64,000 nucleotides of DNA from positions 62,001 to 126,000 of the forward strand of contig JACZTL010000001.1 in the NCBI GenBank assembly GCA_022573715.1. Direction: 5' to 3'. A program made the position numbers and the translations under genes. This document shows, one piece after another, positions 39,848 through 49,228 of the stretch. This stretch comes from Bacteroidota bacterium. Its GTDB lineage: Bacteria; Bacteroidota; Ignavibacteria; Ignavibacteriales; Ignavibacteriaceae. The first letter of the stretch is position 1. Each line of letters starts with the position of its first letter. Under the pieces are notes generated by a model, which was given only the letters and a program-made list of their open reading frames with translations, ran no database searches and had not been told where the DNA came from.

Positions 39848-41341
39848 TTATGAATCAATCCATTTCATAGAGCGTTGCACTGCCTTTTTCCATTGTTTAA
39901 TTAAAGTTTTTCTCTCGTCGTCACCAATAGAAGGTATGTATCTTTTGTTTAACTTCCAATTACTTTTTATTGCTTCTACCGAATTAAAATCACCAACTCC
40001 CAATGCACCTAAGAAAGCAGCACCCAAAGCAGTAGTTTCGTTTATCACGGGAACATCAATTGGAATTCCCAATATATCAGCTTGAAACTGCATAAGAAAT
40101 TCATTTGCAACGGCACCTCCGTCAGCGCGCATTGTATCGATATTAATACCAGAATCTTTTCGCATAACATCTAAATTCTCTGCAACTTGAAAAGTAATTG
40201 CTTCCAAAGTTGCCCTAACAATGTGTGCTCTTGTAGTACCCCCTGTTATTCCTATAATCATACCTCTTGCATATTGATCCCAATAGGGCGCAGCCAATCC
40301 TGTAAAAGCAGGAACAAAATACACCCCTCCTGAATCTGATACTGATTTAGCTAATGCTTCGGTTTCATCAGCACTTTTAATAATTTTAAGACCATCTCTA
40401 AGCCACTGAATAGCAGCACCGGCAATATATACACCACCATCCAATGCATACGTAACTTTTTTATCTATACTCCAAACAACTGTCGTTATTAATCCATTTT
40501 TTGAAACAATCGGTTTATTTCCTGTATTCATCAGCATAAAGCAACCAGTACCATAAGTTGTTTTAACAGAACCTTTATCAAAACAAGTCTGACCAAATAG
40601 TGCCGCTGCCTGATCATAAGCACTTCCGGCAATAGGAATTTTTGCATCCATAAAATCGGTTGAAGAGTAACCATAAATTTCAGCGCTATCTTTTATTTCA
40701 GGAAGAATAGACTTAGGAATTCCTATAATATCAAGAATTTCATCATCCCATTTATTTGTTTGAAGATTAAATAACATTGTTCGTGAAGCAGTAGAAGAAT
40801 CCGTAATATATATTTCCCCCCCAGTCATTTTCCATAACAACCATGTATCCAGGGTGCCAACCAATAACTCGCCCTTATCAATTTTACTCCAGGCATTTTT
40901 TACGTTATCCAATATCCATTTTATTTTTAGGGCAGAGAAATAAGCATCAACCGTTAAACCCGTTTTCTTAGTAATAAGGTCACCATATTTATCTTTCAAC
41001 TCATCGGCAAGCTTTGCTGTTCTTCTGTCTTGCCAAACAATAGCATTGTATATAGGTTTGCCGGTGTTCTTATCCCATACCATACAGGTTTCACCCTGAT
41101 TATCCAATCCAATTGCTCTCAAATCTTTAGCTTTTATTTTTGCCTGATTAAGAGCAACTGCAACAGACTCTTTTGTTTTACTCCATATTTCTACCGGGTC
41201 GTGCTCCACCCATCCGGGCTTAGGGTAATACTGTTTGTGTTCTGAATACCCTTTCCCGCAAATATTCCACTCTTCATTAAATATTAATGCTGTTGTTCCG
41301 GTTGTGCCCTGATCTATACCGAGATAATATTTCTTAGTCAT
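39848..41341 (-). CDS. glpK: Glycerol kinase
   Basis: 497 residues, FGGY kinase that phosphorylates glycerol to sn-glycerol-3-phosphate. It opens YYLGIDQGTTGTTALIFN and continues with GWVEHDPVEIW, VDAYFSALKIKWIL, SAYDQAAALFGQ and MRADGGAVANEFLMQFQADI, all standard blocks. Length is normal. Its start overlaps the stop of the broken permease by 4 bp. It sits between the G3P dehydrogenase genes and the phosphoesterases, linking glycerol release to G3P oxidation. Confidence 0.97.
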   Translation of the reverse strand: MTKKYYLGIDQGTTGTTALIFNEEWNICGKGYSEHKQYYPKPGWVEHDPVEIWSKTKESVAVALNQAKIKAKDLRAIGLDNQGETCMVWDKNTGKPIYNAIVWQDRRTAKLADELKDKYGDLITKKTGLTVDAYFSALKIKWILDNVKNAWSKIDKGELLVGTLDTWLLWKMTGGEIYITDSSTASRTMLFNLQTNKWDDEILDIIGIPKSILPEIKDSAEIYGYSSTDFMDAKIPIAGSAYDQAAALFGQTCFDKGSVKTTYGTGCFMLMNTGNKPIVSKNGLITTVVWSIDKKVTYALDGGVYIAGAAIQWLRDGLKIIKSADETEALAKSVSDSGGVYFVPAFTGLAAPYWDQYARGMIIGITGGTTRAHIVRATLEAITFQVAENLDVMRKDSGINIDTMRADGGAVANEFLMQFQADILGIPIDVPVINETTALGAAFLGALGVGDFNSVEAIKSNWKLNKRYIPSIGDDERKTLIKQWKKAVQRSMKWIDS

Positions 41342-42454
41342 TTTACTAATCTACTTCTTTTCACTAACCTACTTCTAAAAAATAGAAAATAACTGATCAC
41401 ACCAACAATTACCATTAAACCGGAGATGATCGTAGCACTGTGAAACTCTTTCGATATTGTGAGGATGCCAATTTCGAGAATGAGCCATAATATAGCAAAG
41501 ATAAAAACAGGTTTTGAAAATTTACCAAGTGTAAAACTATCTGCCCTAAACTCCACATTTTTTCTGGCAAGTTCATATGTGATAATCGTAATGAGATAAA
41601 TTAATGCCGGCAATAAGGCTGTCGCGGCAACGAGCACTGTCAGTGATTCAGCAAAATAGGTAGAGATTAAAGTTAAAATAAGAATTAAGAGAGTAGCTGC
41701 TATAGGTGTTTTTGGTGAGATTTTTTTAAATTTCTGACTAAAGAAAAATGCATTGTCCCGTGACATAGCGTATATTAGGCGTGATGCAGAAGTAGTAATA
41801 ACTAAACCCGTGGCAAAAATTGATATGATAACTAATACTAAAAATGATTTTCCAATGACATCACCAAGAACTGTTTCTATGATATAAGGTAGAGGGTTAT
41901 TTGAATTCAGGACATCATTAAGATTTGGAATTGCCATGACCGAGGCTATCAAAAAGAATAAGCCAAAAATTCCACTCAATGCAACTGAGGAAATAATTGC
42001 TTTTGGAACTGTTTTAGTTGCATTTACTGTTTCTTCACTCAAATTTGCAGCTGCTTTAAATCTCACAATTGTGAAAGCGCCCATCAACAGCCGGAATGAC
42101 TAAAATAAGAAAACTAAATGAGATCCACCCCGTAATCCAACTAAGAAAGGGAGTAGATAATCTTTTTATCCATTGATAAGAATAACCACTGATAGGAATA
42201 ATCCCGGCAAGTTCAGCAAAAATAAATGCAACCAATAATTGACCGACAATAACAATTGGCCATGACCATATTCCTGCAGGCCCACCGGTTTGGATAACAA
42301 AATTGTAATTTGTGAAAATACCAGTAGTAATTGAAATAAATGAGAAGGCAATAGCAAAAGAACTGAATAATTTCAGGTTTCGTTTCAATTCCTGTTTATA
42401 GTTAAATCCTTCTAGAATTTTTTCATCTTCACTGAATGCATCATCTTTTTTCAA
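41338..42454 (-). pseudogene. APC-family permease broken by internal deletion and frameshift
   Basis: Two frames together cover one transporter. The 5' part (42454 down to 42056, TTG start behind TTGGAG) encodes the N terminus and about three helices up to GWISFSFLILVIPAV. It then runs out of frame and stops. The 3' part (from about 42087) resumes at MGAFTIVRFKAAANLSEETV, a segment normally near residue 230 of BAT-type permeases. About 100 residues (helices 4-6) are missing between them, and the frames differ. Total 381 codons instead of about 500. The C terminus ends in a tandem RSRLVK-RSRLVK from an 18-bp duplication. The gene is probably non-functional unless the assembly is wrong. Confidence 0.75.
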
Positions 42455-42472
42455 TCTTAAACTCCAAATCCA

Positions 42473-43447
42473 TTAGGTCTGCGAAAGATAATTTACTACC
42501 CCACGGGCAACACGCCGACCATTGAAGTAACACCACTCAGCACCATGAAAGCCACCCAGCATATTGCCCGCTGCAAACCACCCTGGCTCAGACAATTGAT
42601 AATCTTCCGCCACAACAGGTTTCCTTGAATGAAGTTCTACTTTTATATTACCATTTAGTGCAAGTTCGCTATTGGGAATAAGCTCCCCACAAATAACAAT
42701 GCCATCACACGGAATATTTTTGCCGTTAAGTTTCACTCCCGAAGCAGTTTTGTTTCCTGTTATTTCAATTGATTTTATACTTAATCCCTGATATTTCGGA
42801 TTGCTCCACAATCGAAAATAAAGGCGTTCGAAGAATCCACATTTTGGTCCACTTCTATTATCAACAATAACTGCATTTGATGCACCCGCTGCTTTTAACT
42901 TTGCCGCTGCCGCATAGCCAATTAAATCGGAACCAATGATAAGAGGATTATTCATCGGTAATAAATGGTTACCATCTAACAGGCAAAGCAATTGTTTAGT
43001 AAAAAATACTCTTACGGGTCTTGAGCCACCCAGCCAGCCCCGCTCAGCCAGTGTTTCTTCTCTTGAACCGCAAGCCATTACTATTGCATCAGCAGAATAG
43101 TTTACTTCGCCTTCTTTGGGACTTACTAAAGTCAATATCTTTTTTTTCGCATCTATATTGAGGACCTGGGTTTGTAGCTCAATTTGTACTTTTGTTTTTA
43201 ATAATTGCTTTTCAAGCCATTGTGCATAGTCTTCACCGAAAACCGGTATGCCGCCCCGCGACCACCTAATAAATGTTCGTACCCCGCCTTTTTTCTTTTT
43301 GTAAAAGGAAGGTATTCCACCAACTTTATCACTGCGTTCTATAATTGCTATTGATTTTATTCCGCGTTTGGATAATGCAACTGCAGCTCCGATGCCAGCA
43401 GGCCCGGCACCAATGATAAGAATATTAAAATGTTTTGTTGAATTCAT
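42473..43447 (-). CDS. NAD(P)/FAD-dependent oxidoreductase, GlpA partner type
   Basis: 324 residues. The FAD-binding Rossmann opening is ILIIGAGPAGIGAAVAL, a second dinucleotide fold is near NPLIIGSDLIGYAAAAKL, and EPGWFAAGNMLGGFHGAEWC is the final flavin-contact region. This architecture, next to a GlpA-like dehydrogenase with a [2Fe-2S] domain, matches the two-protein G3P oxidising system seen in Thermotoga and Firmicutes clusters, where the flavoprotein passes electrons on to NAD. The third partner (DUF1667) is not here. Gap to the permease is 18 nt and to GlpA 12 nt, so it is in the same operon. Confidence 0.85.
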   Translation of the reverse strand: MNSTKHFNILIIGAGPAGIGAAVALSKRGIKSIAIIERSDKVGGIPSFYKKKKGGVRTFIRWSRGGIPVFGEDYAQWLEKQLLKTKVQIELQTQVLNIDAKKKILTLVSPKEGEVNYSADAIVMACGSREETLAERGWLGGSRPVRVFFTKQLLCLLDGNHLLPMNNPLIIGSDLIGYAAAAKLKAAGASNAVIVDNRSGPKCGFFERLYFRLWSNPKYQGLSIKSIEITGNKTASGVKLNGKNIPCDGIVICGELIPNSELALNGNIKVELHSRKPVVAEDYQLSEPGWFAAGNMLGGFHGAEWCYFNGRRVARGVVNYLSQT

Positions 43448-43459
43448 ACACTACCTTTA

Positions 43460-45007
43460 TTAATATTGTAGGGTATTGGTAGAAATAATCTCACTTCCTG
43501 GTCCTCGTTTTGTAATCTTATTTAATGGAATATTACAGTGGTTTGAAACAATCTCAGCAACATTTACCATACAATCAAAGCCCTGGCACCTTCCCATCTG
43601 GGCACGGGTTCTGCGTTTCAGGGCATCCAATGTGCGAGGTTTTAACGGAGAATCTAATTGCTGAATAATTTCACCATGGGAGATCTGTTCGCAATAACAA
43701 ACTACCCTGCCATACTCCGGAAATTCTTTTACCAATTCATTATTTGAATATGGTCTTTTCCACCAGCCGGGCCAACTACTTTCAGAGCGGCTATCTATAG
43801 CTTCAGGGTTTGCTTCAAGATTTAATCCTAATTTTTCATGCAGTTCACTAATCAAATATTCAGCTAATGCAGGAGAAGATGTAAATCCCGTAGAGCGGAT
43901 TCCGGAAACTGTAATTATACCCTGGTGGCCGTCATTGCAGCGTATCCAATAGCTCCCCTGGCTGCAATTGCAACGAACACCCGAAAAGGTACTGATCACA
44001 GGTTGTTCATATAATCCGGGATACAGTTTCGAAGCTCCATTTAATAATGCCTGCAACTGCTCAACAGTGGTATCTGCAACTGCGTTATCATTAATTGTAA
44101 AATCTTCTGCGGTTGGTCCCGCAATTAAATTTCCAAATATAGTGGGAATGACCAATACACCTTTAGTATTGGCAGTTGGTATTGGAAGCAGTATACGATT
44201 TATTGCTGAACGACTATATTTATCAAATATCAGGAACTGTCCCCGACGGGGATTGATATCAAATGATTCACCTTCATAAAGATCAGCTAATTTGCGGCTG
44301 CCCAGACCTGCAACGTTAATAATAATCTCAGTATCAATTCTCTTACCGCAACCGGTAACCAGAGTTTTAATTTTATCGTTTGCATTTTCAACTCCAATAA
44401 TTTCTGTACCAAGAAGAATATTGACACCATTGGTCAATGCAACTTCTGCAAAAGCTATTGAAGTTGAAAACGGATCAGCAATGGATTCTCTTGGAATGAG
44501 GATGCCCCTTAAAACATTTTTTGTAATTTGAGGTTCTAACTCAAGTGCTTGTTCTGCACTCAACAGTTGAACATCTGTAACACCATTTTTTAAAGCTTTT
44601 TCATAAACATTATCTAAATGTGAATTCTGCTCATCATTAATTGCTATTAACAGAGCGCCGCATTCTTCGTAAGGAATTTTGAGTTTTTTAGCTAACTCCG
44701 GCCATCCCCTTGAAGCTTTTGTAACTAGTTCAGATTCGAGGGTGCCAACAGCAGCATCAAATCCGGTATGTATGATTGCGCTGTTTCCTTTGCTGGTTGC
44801 CTCTCCGACATCGTAGTTTTTATCGAGTAAAAGAACTCGAAGTTTGTGCAGTGAAAGCTTATATGCTAAAGCACAACCTACCACACCCGCACCAATAATT
44901 GTTACATCATATGGATCATTTCCCAATTGTTCGGTATCTATAAACTTTAACGATTCATCAAAATCTTTATCCGACCAATTATAGAACAGTTTACCGGGAC
45001 AACTCAT
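43460..45007 (-). CDS. GlpA-like FAD-dependent glycerol-3-phosphate dehydrogenase with BFD [2Fe-2S] domain
   Basis: 515 residues from the ATG at 45005-45007, which has a good ribosome site (AGAGGAAAAAATTACAAA). The longer frame from 45061 overlaps the upstream gene and looks spurious. FAD fold: VTIIGAGVVGCALAYKLS and DKNYDVGEATSKGNSAIIHTG. The C-terminal bacterioferritin-associated-ferredoxin-type domain has the four cysteines as CYC and GRCQGFDC. This predicts cytoplasmic oxidation of G3P to dihydroxyacetone phosphate. 2-hydroxyacid oxidation is an alternative for this fold, but glpK and the OPA transporter support G3P. Confidence 0.85.
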   Translation of the reverse strand: MSCPGKLFYNWSDKDFDESLKFIDTEQLGNDPYDVTIIGAGVVGCALAYKLSLHKLRVLLLDKNYDVGEATSKGNSAIIHTGFDAAVGTLESELVTKASRGWPELAKKLKIPYEECGALLIAINDEQNSHLDNVYEKALKNGVTDVQLLSAEQALELEPQITKNVLRGILIPRESIADPFSTSIAFAEVALTNGVNILLGTEIIGVENANDKIKTLVTGCGKRIDTEIIINVAGLGSRKLADLYEGESFDINPRRGQFLIFDKYSRSAINRILLPIPTANTKGVLVIPTIFGNLIAGPTAEDFTINDNAVADTTVEQLQALLNGASKLYPGLYEQPVISTFSGVRCNCSQGSYWIRCNDGHQGIITVSGIRSTGFTSSPALAEYLISELHEKLGLNLEANPEAIDSRSESSWPGWWKRPYSNNELVKEFPEYGRVVCYCEQISHGEIIQQLDSPLKPRTLDALKRRTRAQMGRCQGFDCMVNVAEIVSNHCNIPLNKITKRGPGSEIISTNTLQY

Positions 45008-45023
45008 TTTGTAATTTTTTCCT

Positions 45024-46352
45024 CTAATTCTTATCCTTTTTAATTTTACCAGGGAGGGCATTCCATTTGGGTATCATCAATAAACTTGCAATAAAAATGG
45101 ATGCACTTAAAAATATAAATACACCATCCCATCCCCAGCTATCTTTAAATAGTCCGGGTATTGTCCCACCAGCTATAGCACCAACAGAACCCATTCCATT
45201 AATAATACCCGAAGCAGTAGAAGCTCCTTTACGCGTTCCGAAATCAATTGCTGCTGTTGCACTTACAAGCGAATCAGGCCCATAAATCAAAAAGCCAACA
45301 AGAAACAAAAGTCCTGCTGAAACCAGGCTGCTCTTTACTGAAGCCAGGTCATTAAAAAAGAATAACAATATGGACAGGGCAAACAGTGAGATTACACTGT
45401 ATGGCATTCTTCGTGATTGGAATATTTTATCGGAAGCATAACCGGCGGCCAGAACACTTAAAGGACCTGCTAAAAAGAAAGCTGCATTTATAAAGGCCGA
45501 TTCCGCCATCCCGGTTCCCAATGATTCACTGATATATAATGGACCCCAGAATAGTATTGCATATCGTGTCGGTTTTATAAAAAAATAAACTGTACCTAAA
45601 AGAAGCACCATCGGATTTTTAATTACCTCAAAGATCGATTTCCAGGATCCTTCTTTCGGTTCACTAATAATTTCATCATTTGGAACCTTTTCCAAAGCCG
45701 GTTCCTCATTATGATATTCTTCGATAGGTGGAAGACCCATGTCCTGCGGTCGGTTCTTTTGCAATAGAAAAAATAAAATCAATATTACTGCAAGAACAAT
45801 TACCGGAATAAAAAAGGCATATCTCCAATCCAGAAAATATGCTGCTGCTAATCCTGCAAGCGGAGCGCCTACTAACCCACCAATTGTATAATTAGTTGCC
45901 CACCAGCCCATAACTACTCCACGCTCTTTTAGCGAGAACCAGTTAGTAATATTTTTTGTAAGCGGTGCCCAACCTGTTGATTGACTTAATCCTTGAAGAA
46001 GAGCAAACACACCAAAAGCAAGCATAATAGAAGAGACCCCCATTGCAAAACCAGCAATGATAGACATTGAAAGACCGAGAAGCACAATCTTACGTGTACC
46101 GACTTTATCACCCAACATTCCCCAGACAAATTGACCGACAGCATATGCTGTCAAATATATACCATCAATCACACCCATATTTTCAACTGTTAATGATAGA
46201 TTAGGGTCCTCAAGAATTCCAATTTTTGCAACAGAAAAGGATGCCCTGGTTAAATAAAAGCCGGCATAAGCGAGCCAGGTAATACCAAAAACCCTCAACC
46301 GCCAAAACTCATATTTGGGATCCTTTTTAAATCCTACGATTACATCTTTCAA
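45024..46352 (-). CDS. OPA-family (GlpT/UhpT-like) organophosphate transporter
   Basis: 442 residues with twelve predicted membrane helices in two halves joined by a charged loop (about 205-240, rich in Glu/Pro). The N terminus YEFWRLRVFGITWLAYAGFYLTR carries the helix-1 arginines that bind phosphate in the OPA family, and FVWGMLGDKVGTRKIV is the MFS loop 2-3 signature. It should exchange sn-glycerol-3-phosphate or a related organophosphate for phosphate across the inner membrane. Its position before glpA-like and glpK genes favours G3P, but hexose-phosphate cannot be excluded from sequence. Confidence 0.85.
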   Translation of the reverse strand: MKDVIVGFKKDPKYEFWRLRVFGITWLAYAGFYLTRASFSVAKIGILEDPNLSLTVENMGVIDGIYLTAYAVGQFVWGMLGDKVGTRKIVLLGLSMSIIAGFAMGVSSIMLAFGVFALLQGLSQSTGWAPLTKNITNWFSLKERGVVMGWWATNYTIGGLVGAPLAGLAAAYFLDWRYAFFIPVIVLAVILILFFLLQKNRPQDMGLPPIEEYHNEEPALEKVPNDEIISEPKEGSWKSIFEVIKNPMVLLLGTVYFFIKPTRYAILFWGPLYISESLGTGMAESAFINAAFFLAGPLSVLAAGYASDKIFQSRRMPYSVISLFALSILLFFFNDLASVKSSLVSAGLLFLVGFLIYGPDSLVSATAAIDFGTRKGASTASGIINGMGSVGAIAGGTIPGLFKDSWGWDGVFIFLSASIFIASLLMIPKWNALPGKIKKDKN

Positions 46353-46446
46353 ATTTTAGACCTGATAATGATGAAATTTGTTATACCTCTTAATTAAGTG
46401 TTTCCGAAAAACAATAGAAAGTACTTTTCAATTATTTAACTTTACT

Positions 46447-48000
46447 CTATAACCCCCAAGCAGGATCAACTGTGGGAAAAGCCAATCTACCACTACTACT
46501 TTTAAATAAAAAAACATTTGTGGCGCGAGATTTATCCGAATCTGAAACCGTGATAGTATCAAGTACCGTTCTGTTTATTTTGATTAAAGTATTTTTTTTA
46601 AGCTGTTCAATCTTTGTTTCAAGAAGTCTTTTAGCTTGTTCTATATAAGCATCACGCTTCACTTGATTTACAAATTCACTAAACTTCGGCTGTTCTCTGT
46701 TTTGAGTTACATAGCGGGACAAATGATCGTAAAAATATTTTTTAGCTTCTGTAGCATCAATTTTTATATCCATAGTATAAAAGCGCCGCGCTTCTTCATA
46801 AACCCATTTGTCACGCCAGGCTTTTAATTGATTTACAACTACTTCTGATCTATCCAATCCTTGGGATATTGCTTCCTTCACAAAAAAGTAATTGCGTATA
46901 ATAATTGCTATTTGATGTTTAAGTTGTTTCCGAAATAACTGTTTATCTAATGGTTTAGCTTTGATGGAATGTGGATCAAACCTGTTTAAAAATTCTTTTA
47001 CTGTCCAATGATCATCATTAAATGTAATAAAAGTTGTTTCCAAATTATTTTTCAATTTCAATAATGCCGGTTTAGTTTTACCTGCTTTCTCTACACTTTC
47101 TAAAAAACTATTTGAATTAGAACTTTTCTGTTTCCATTCTGTTAAGGCATTCGCTAAGATTTTAAATTCATCTCCTTTAGCAATAACATTTTTGGGATTC
47201 ATAAAATTTGCTACAAAGCTTGCGGCTCTTACCTTTTGTTCACGATAAAAAAGAATTTGTTTAAATCTGTTATATGTGTTTTCATAATCCAAGTCCGATA
47301 TTCCGGTTCTAATAATATCCGTTATCTGCACAAGCAAATAAACTCCTTTTAATTCAATTGGTTTTGAAATTTCACCTATTTCAAGATTTTTTATTTTCTC
47401 AAGTAATTCAGGTAGAATATCCAACCATGTTAAATATCCAGTCTCCAAATCTTTTAGATCACGATTTTCTTCCGGATTGTTGGCTAATATTTCTTGTACT
47501 ACTTTTGTATAACCACTTACTTGCATGGAATTATAAATATCGGAAGCATCTTTTGAATTTAACTCTACCCAATATCGTAATTTCCATTTTACAGTTGATT
47601 TTGTAATCGCATCTTTTATTTCATCATCAGAAATTATGATACTTTCATCCACTTTTTTTCTAAAGAGTTCTTCAACAAGTAGCTCTTCCAAAAGTTTAGC
47701 TTCTTGGTTTTTAACTCTTTCCGATTCATCCAAACCCAGGCGGTATCCTTCCTGAAATAACAATGCTTCATTAATCATATATTTGAGATAAAAATATTTT
47801 CTATCATTTGTTTTTTTTAAAAGTGCGAATCCAAATTCATAATTCAATTGGAAATCTCTTGCAGATATCTCTTGTTTTCCAACATACGCAACAATATCCG
47901 GATCAGATTCTGATTCATTTGTGCTACATGCACTAGGAATTAACAGCAGGATGAAGAAAACTATAAAAGACTTGATGATTGTGATTTTTAGGTTCCTCAT
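46447..48000 (-). CDS. SurA/PpiC-like peptidyl-prolyl isomerase lipoprotein
   Basis: 517 residues. A lipobox (IPSACS, Cys25) is followed by a SurA-N-like segment (VAYVGKQEISARDFQLNYE). A parvulin-like domain spans about 130-260, with WKLRYWVELN, YLTWLDILPELLEKI and GEISKPIELKGVYLLVQITD. The C-terminal half is helical and charged. It should act as a periplasmic chaperone/isomerase for outer-membrane proteins. In this locus the clients could be the TonB receptor and the PorV-like protein next door. Spacing to PorV is 45 nt. Confidence 0.75.
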   Translation of the reverse strand: MRNLKITIIKSFIVFFILLLIPSACSTNESESDPDIVAYVGKQEISARDFQLNYEFGFALLKKTNDRKYFYLKYMINEALLFQEGYRLGLDESERVKNQEAKLLEELLVEELFRKKVDESIIISDDEIKDAITKSTVKWKLRYWVELNSKDASDIYNSMQVSGYTKVVQEILANNPEENRDLKDLETGYLTWLDILPELLEKIKNLEIGEISKPIELKGVYLLVQITDIIRTGISDLDYENTYNRFKQILFYREQKVRAASFVANFMNPKNVIAKGDEFKILANALTEWKQKSSNSNSFLESVEKAGKTKPALLKLKNNLETTFITFNDDHWTVKEFLNRFDPHSIKAKPLDKQLFRKQLKHQIAIIIRNYFFVKEAISQGLDRSEVVVNQLKAWRDKWVYEEARRFYTMDIKIDATEAKKYFYDHLSRYVTQNREQPKFSEFVNQVKRDAYIEQAKRLLETKIEQLKKNTLIKINRTVLDTITVSDSDKSRATNVFLFKSSSGRLAFPTVDPAWGL

Positions 48001-48045
48001 AATCTAAAATTTATTGCCCCGTTAAAACTGAATCCTCTATGTAAA

Positions 48046-49185
48046 TTAGAAGCGAAGATTCAGCCCGAAATTATGGACAGCATTTAACAATCCTAAATCA
48101 ACGTAGGCATAGTCAACAATCACTTCAAATTTTGAATTCGAAGGAGATAATATTAAACCAAAACCAAAAGACAGACCCCCGGTATTTTCATCAAGAAAAA
48201 GTGATCTGTAACCTGCACGTAATGCAAAGGTGTTGAAAATTAAATATTCCATCCCAAGGTTTACGCTCTCCTGATCGTTATTAGGTTTTAGTAAATCGAC
48301 AGCAAATGTCATCTCTGAACTGATTGAACTTAGAATCAACTGATAGGAAACACCGAACCTGAACAACAGTGGGAGCGCAAATGAACCGGTTTCATAGTTG
48401 ACAGGAAGATTATCCACTCCTTCATTAATAATATCCGGATCAACGACATTAAGCAAATCTCTTCCCGATATCTGCATATCTGTGCCAAAATTAGAAATGC
48501 TGAAACCCAATTGTAATCCTTTAAACTGTGTCAGGTATATTGCACCAACATCAATTGCAAAACCTGATGCGCTGCTATGCCAAATTCTTTGGTTAATAAA
48601 TTTTGTATTAATTCCAAATGAAAATCTGTCTGTAAGATTTATAGCAAATGAAACACCAATAGCTACATCCTGTGCAGTATAAAATTCGCCGGTTCCATCA
48701 ACAAGTCTCACTGTACGAACCGGTTGCTCGCCTACACCAAAAATCGTAATGTTAGCTCCAACAGAAAAATTTTCATTAATTGATGTAGCAATACCGAAGT
48801 AATCATAATTAGTATCCAGTATCCAATTAATGTGTGAAAAGGTTGCTTCAAGCCCGGTAAGCCTGCCTATACCTGCAGTGTTCCAATACATTGAAGTAGC
48901 ATCTTGTGTTATAGCAGTAAAAGCACCTCCCATTGCTTGTGCCCTCGCACCTACCCCAATTTCAAGGAAAGCCGCAGCCGTAGTTCCAACATTTGTTCCA
49001 CTCGAACTAGAACCACTTGATGGTCCGTCCTTTTGTGCCAAGATTTTATTTGATGCTACAAATAGTATTATAAAAACTAAAATATACGAAAAATAAATTA
49101 TATCTTTTGAATTGAAATTATCAAACAATTTATATATCCTATTTAGAAATAATAATTTGCTTTCTTTTTTAATCAATATATGCAT
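48046..49185 (-). CDS. PorV/PorQ-family outer-membrane beta-barrel protein
   Basis: 379 residues. Signal segment at about 32-50 (SYILVFIILFVASNKILAQ) after an unusually long 30-residue leader, so the true start may lie further in at a non-ATG codon. The mature N terminus has FLEIGVGARAQAMGGAFTAITQDATSMYWNTAGIGRL split over two blocks, a family opening, and then predicted beta strands of a FadL-type barrel. PorV carries T9SS cargo to the attachment complex at the cell surface, while PorQ-type members aid cargo handling. Here a dedicated copy sits beside its likely cargo genes. Confidence 0.85.
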   Translation of the reverse strand: MHILIKKESKLLFLNRIYKLFDNFNSKDIIYFSYILVFIILFVASNKILAQKDGPSSGSSSSGTNVGTTAAAFLEIGVGARAQAMGGAFTAITQDATSMYWNTAGIGRLTGLEATFSHINWILDTNYDYFGIATSINENFSVGANITIFGVGEQPVRTVRLVDGTGEFYTAQDVAIGVSFAINLTDRFSFGINTKFINQRIWHSSASGFAIDVGAIYLTQFKGLQLGFSISNFGTDMQISGRDLLNVVDPDIINEGVDNLPVNYETGSFALPLLFRFGVSYQLILSSISSEMTFAVDLLKPNNDQESVNLGMEYLIFNTFALRAGYRSLFLDENTGGLSFGFGLILSPSNSKFEVIVDYAYVDLGLLNAVHNFGLNLRF

Positions 49186-49228
49186 TTAGGTTGTCTCTAA
49201 AATTTCTTATAATTTATAAAAAAATCAT

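Noticed and set aside
41338-42454. Two separate small membrane-protein genes
   Set aside because: The pieces are the front and back of one APC permease in different frames with the middle missing, so one pseudogene explains them better.
45008-45061. Longer N terminus of the GlpA-like gene (start at 45061)
   Set aside because: It overlaps the upstream transporter gene and lacks a ribosome site, while the ATG at 45007 has AGAGG at good spacing and directly precedes conserved sequence.
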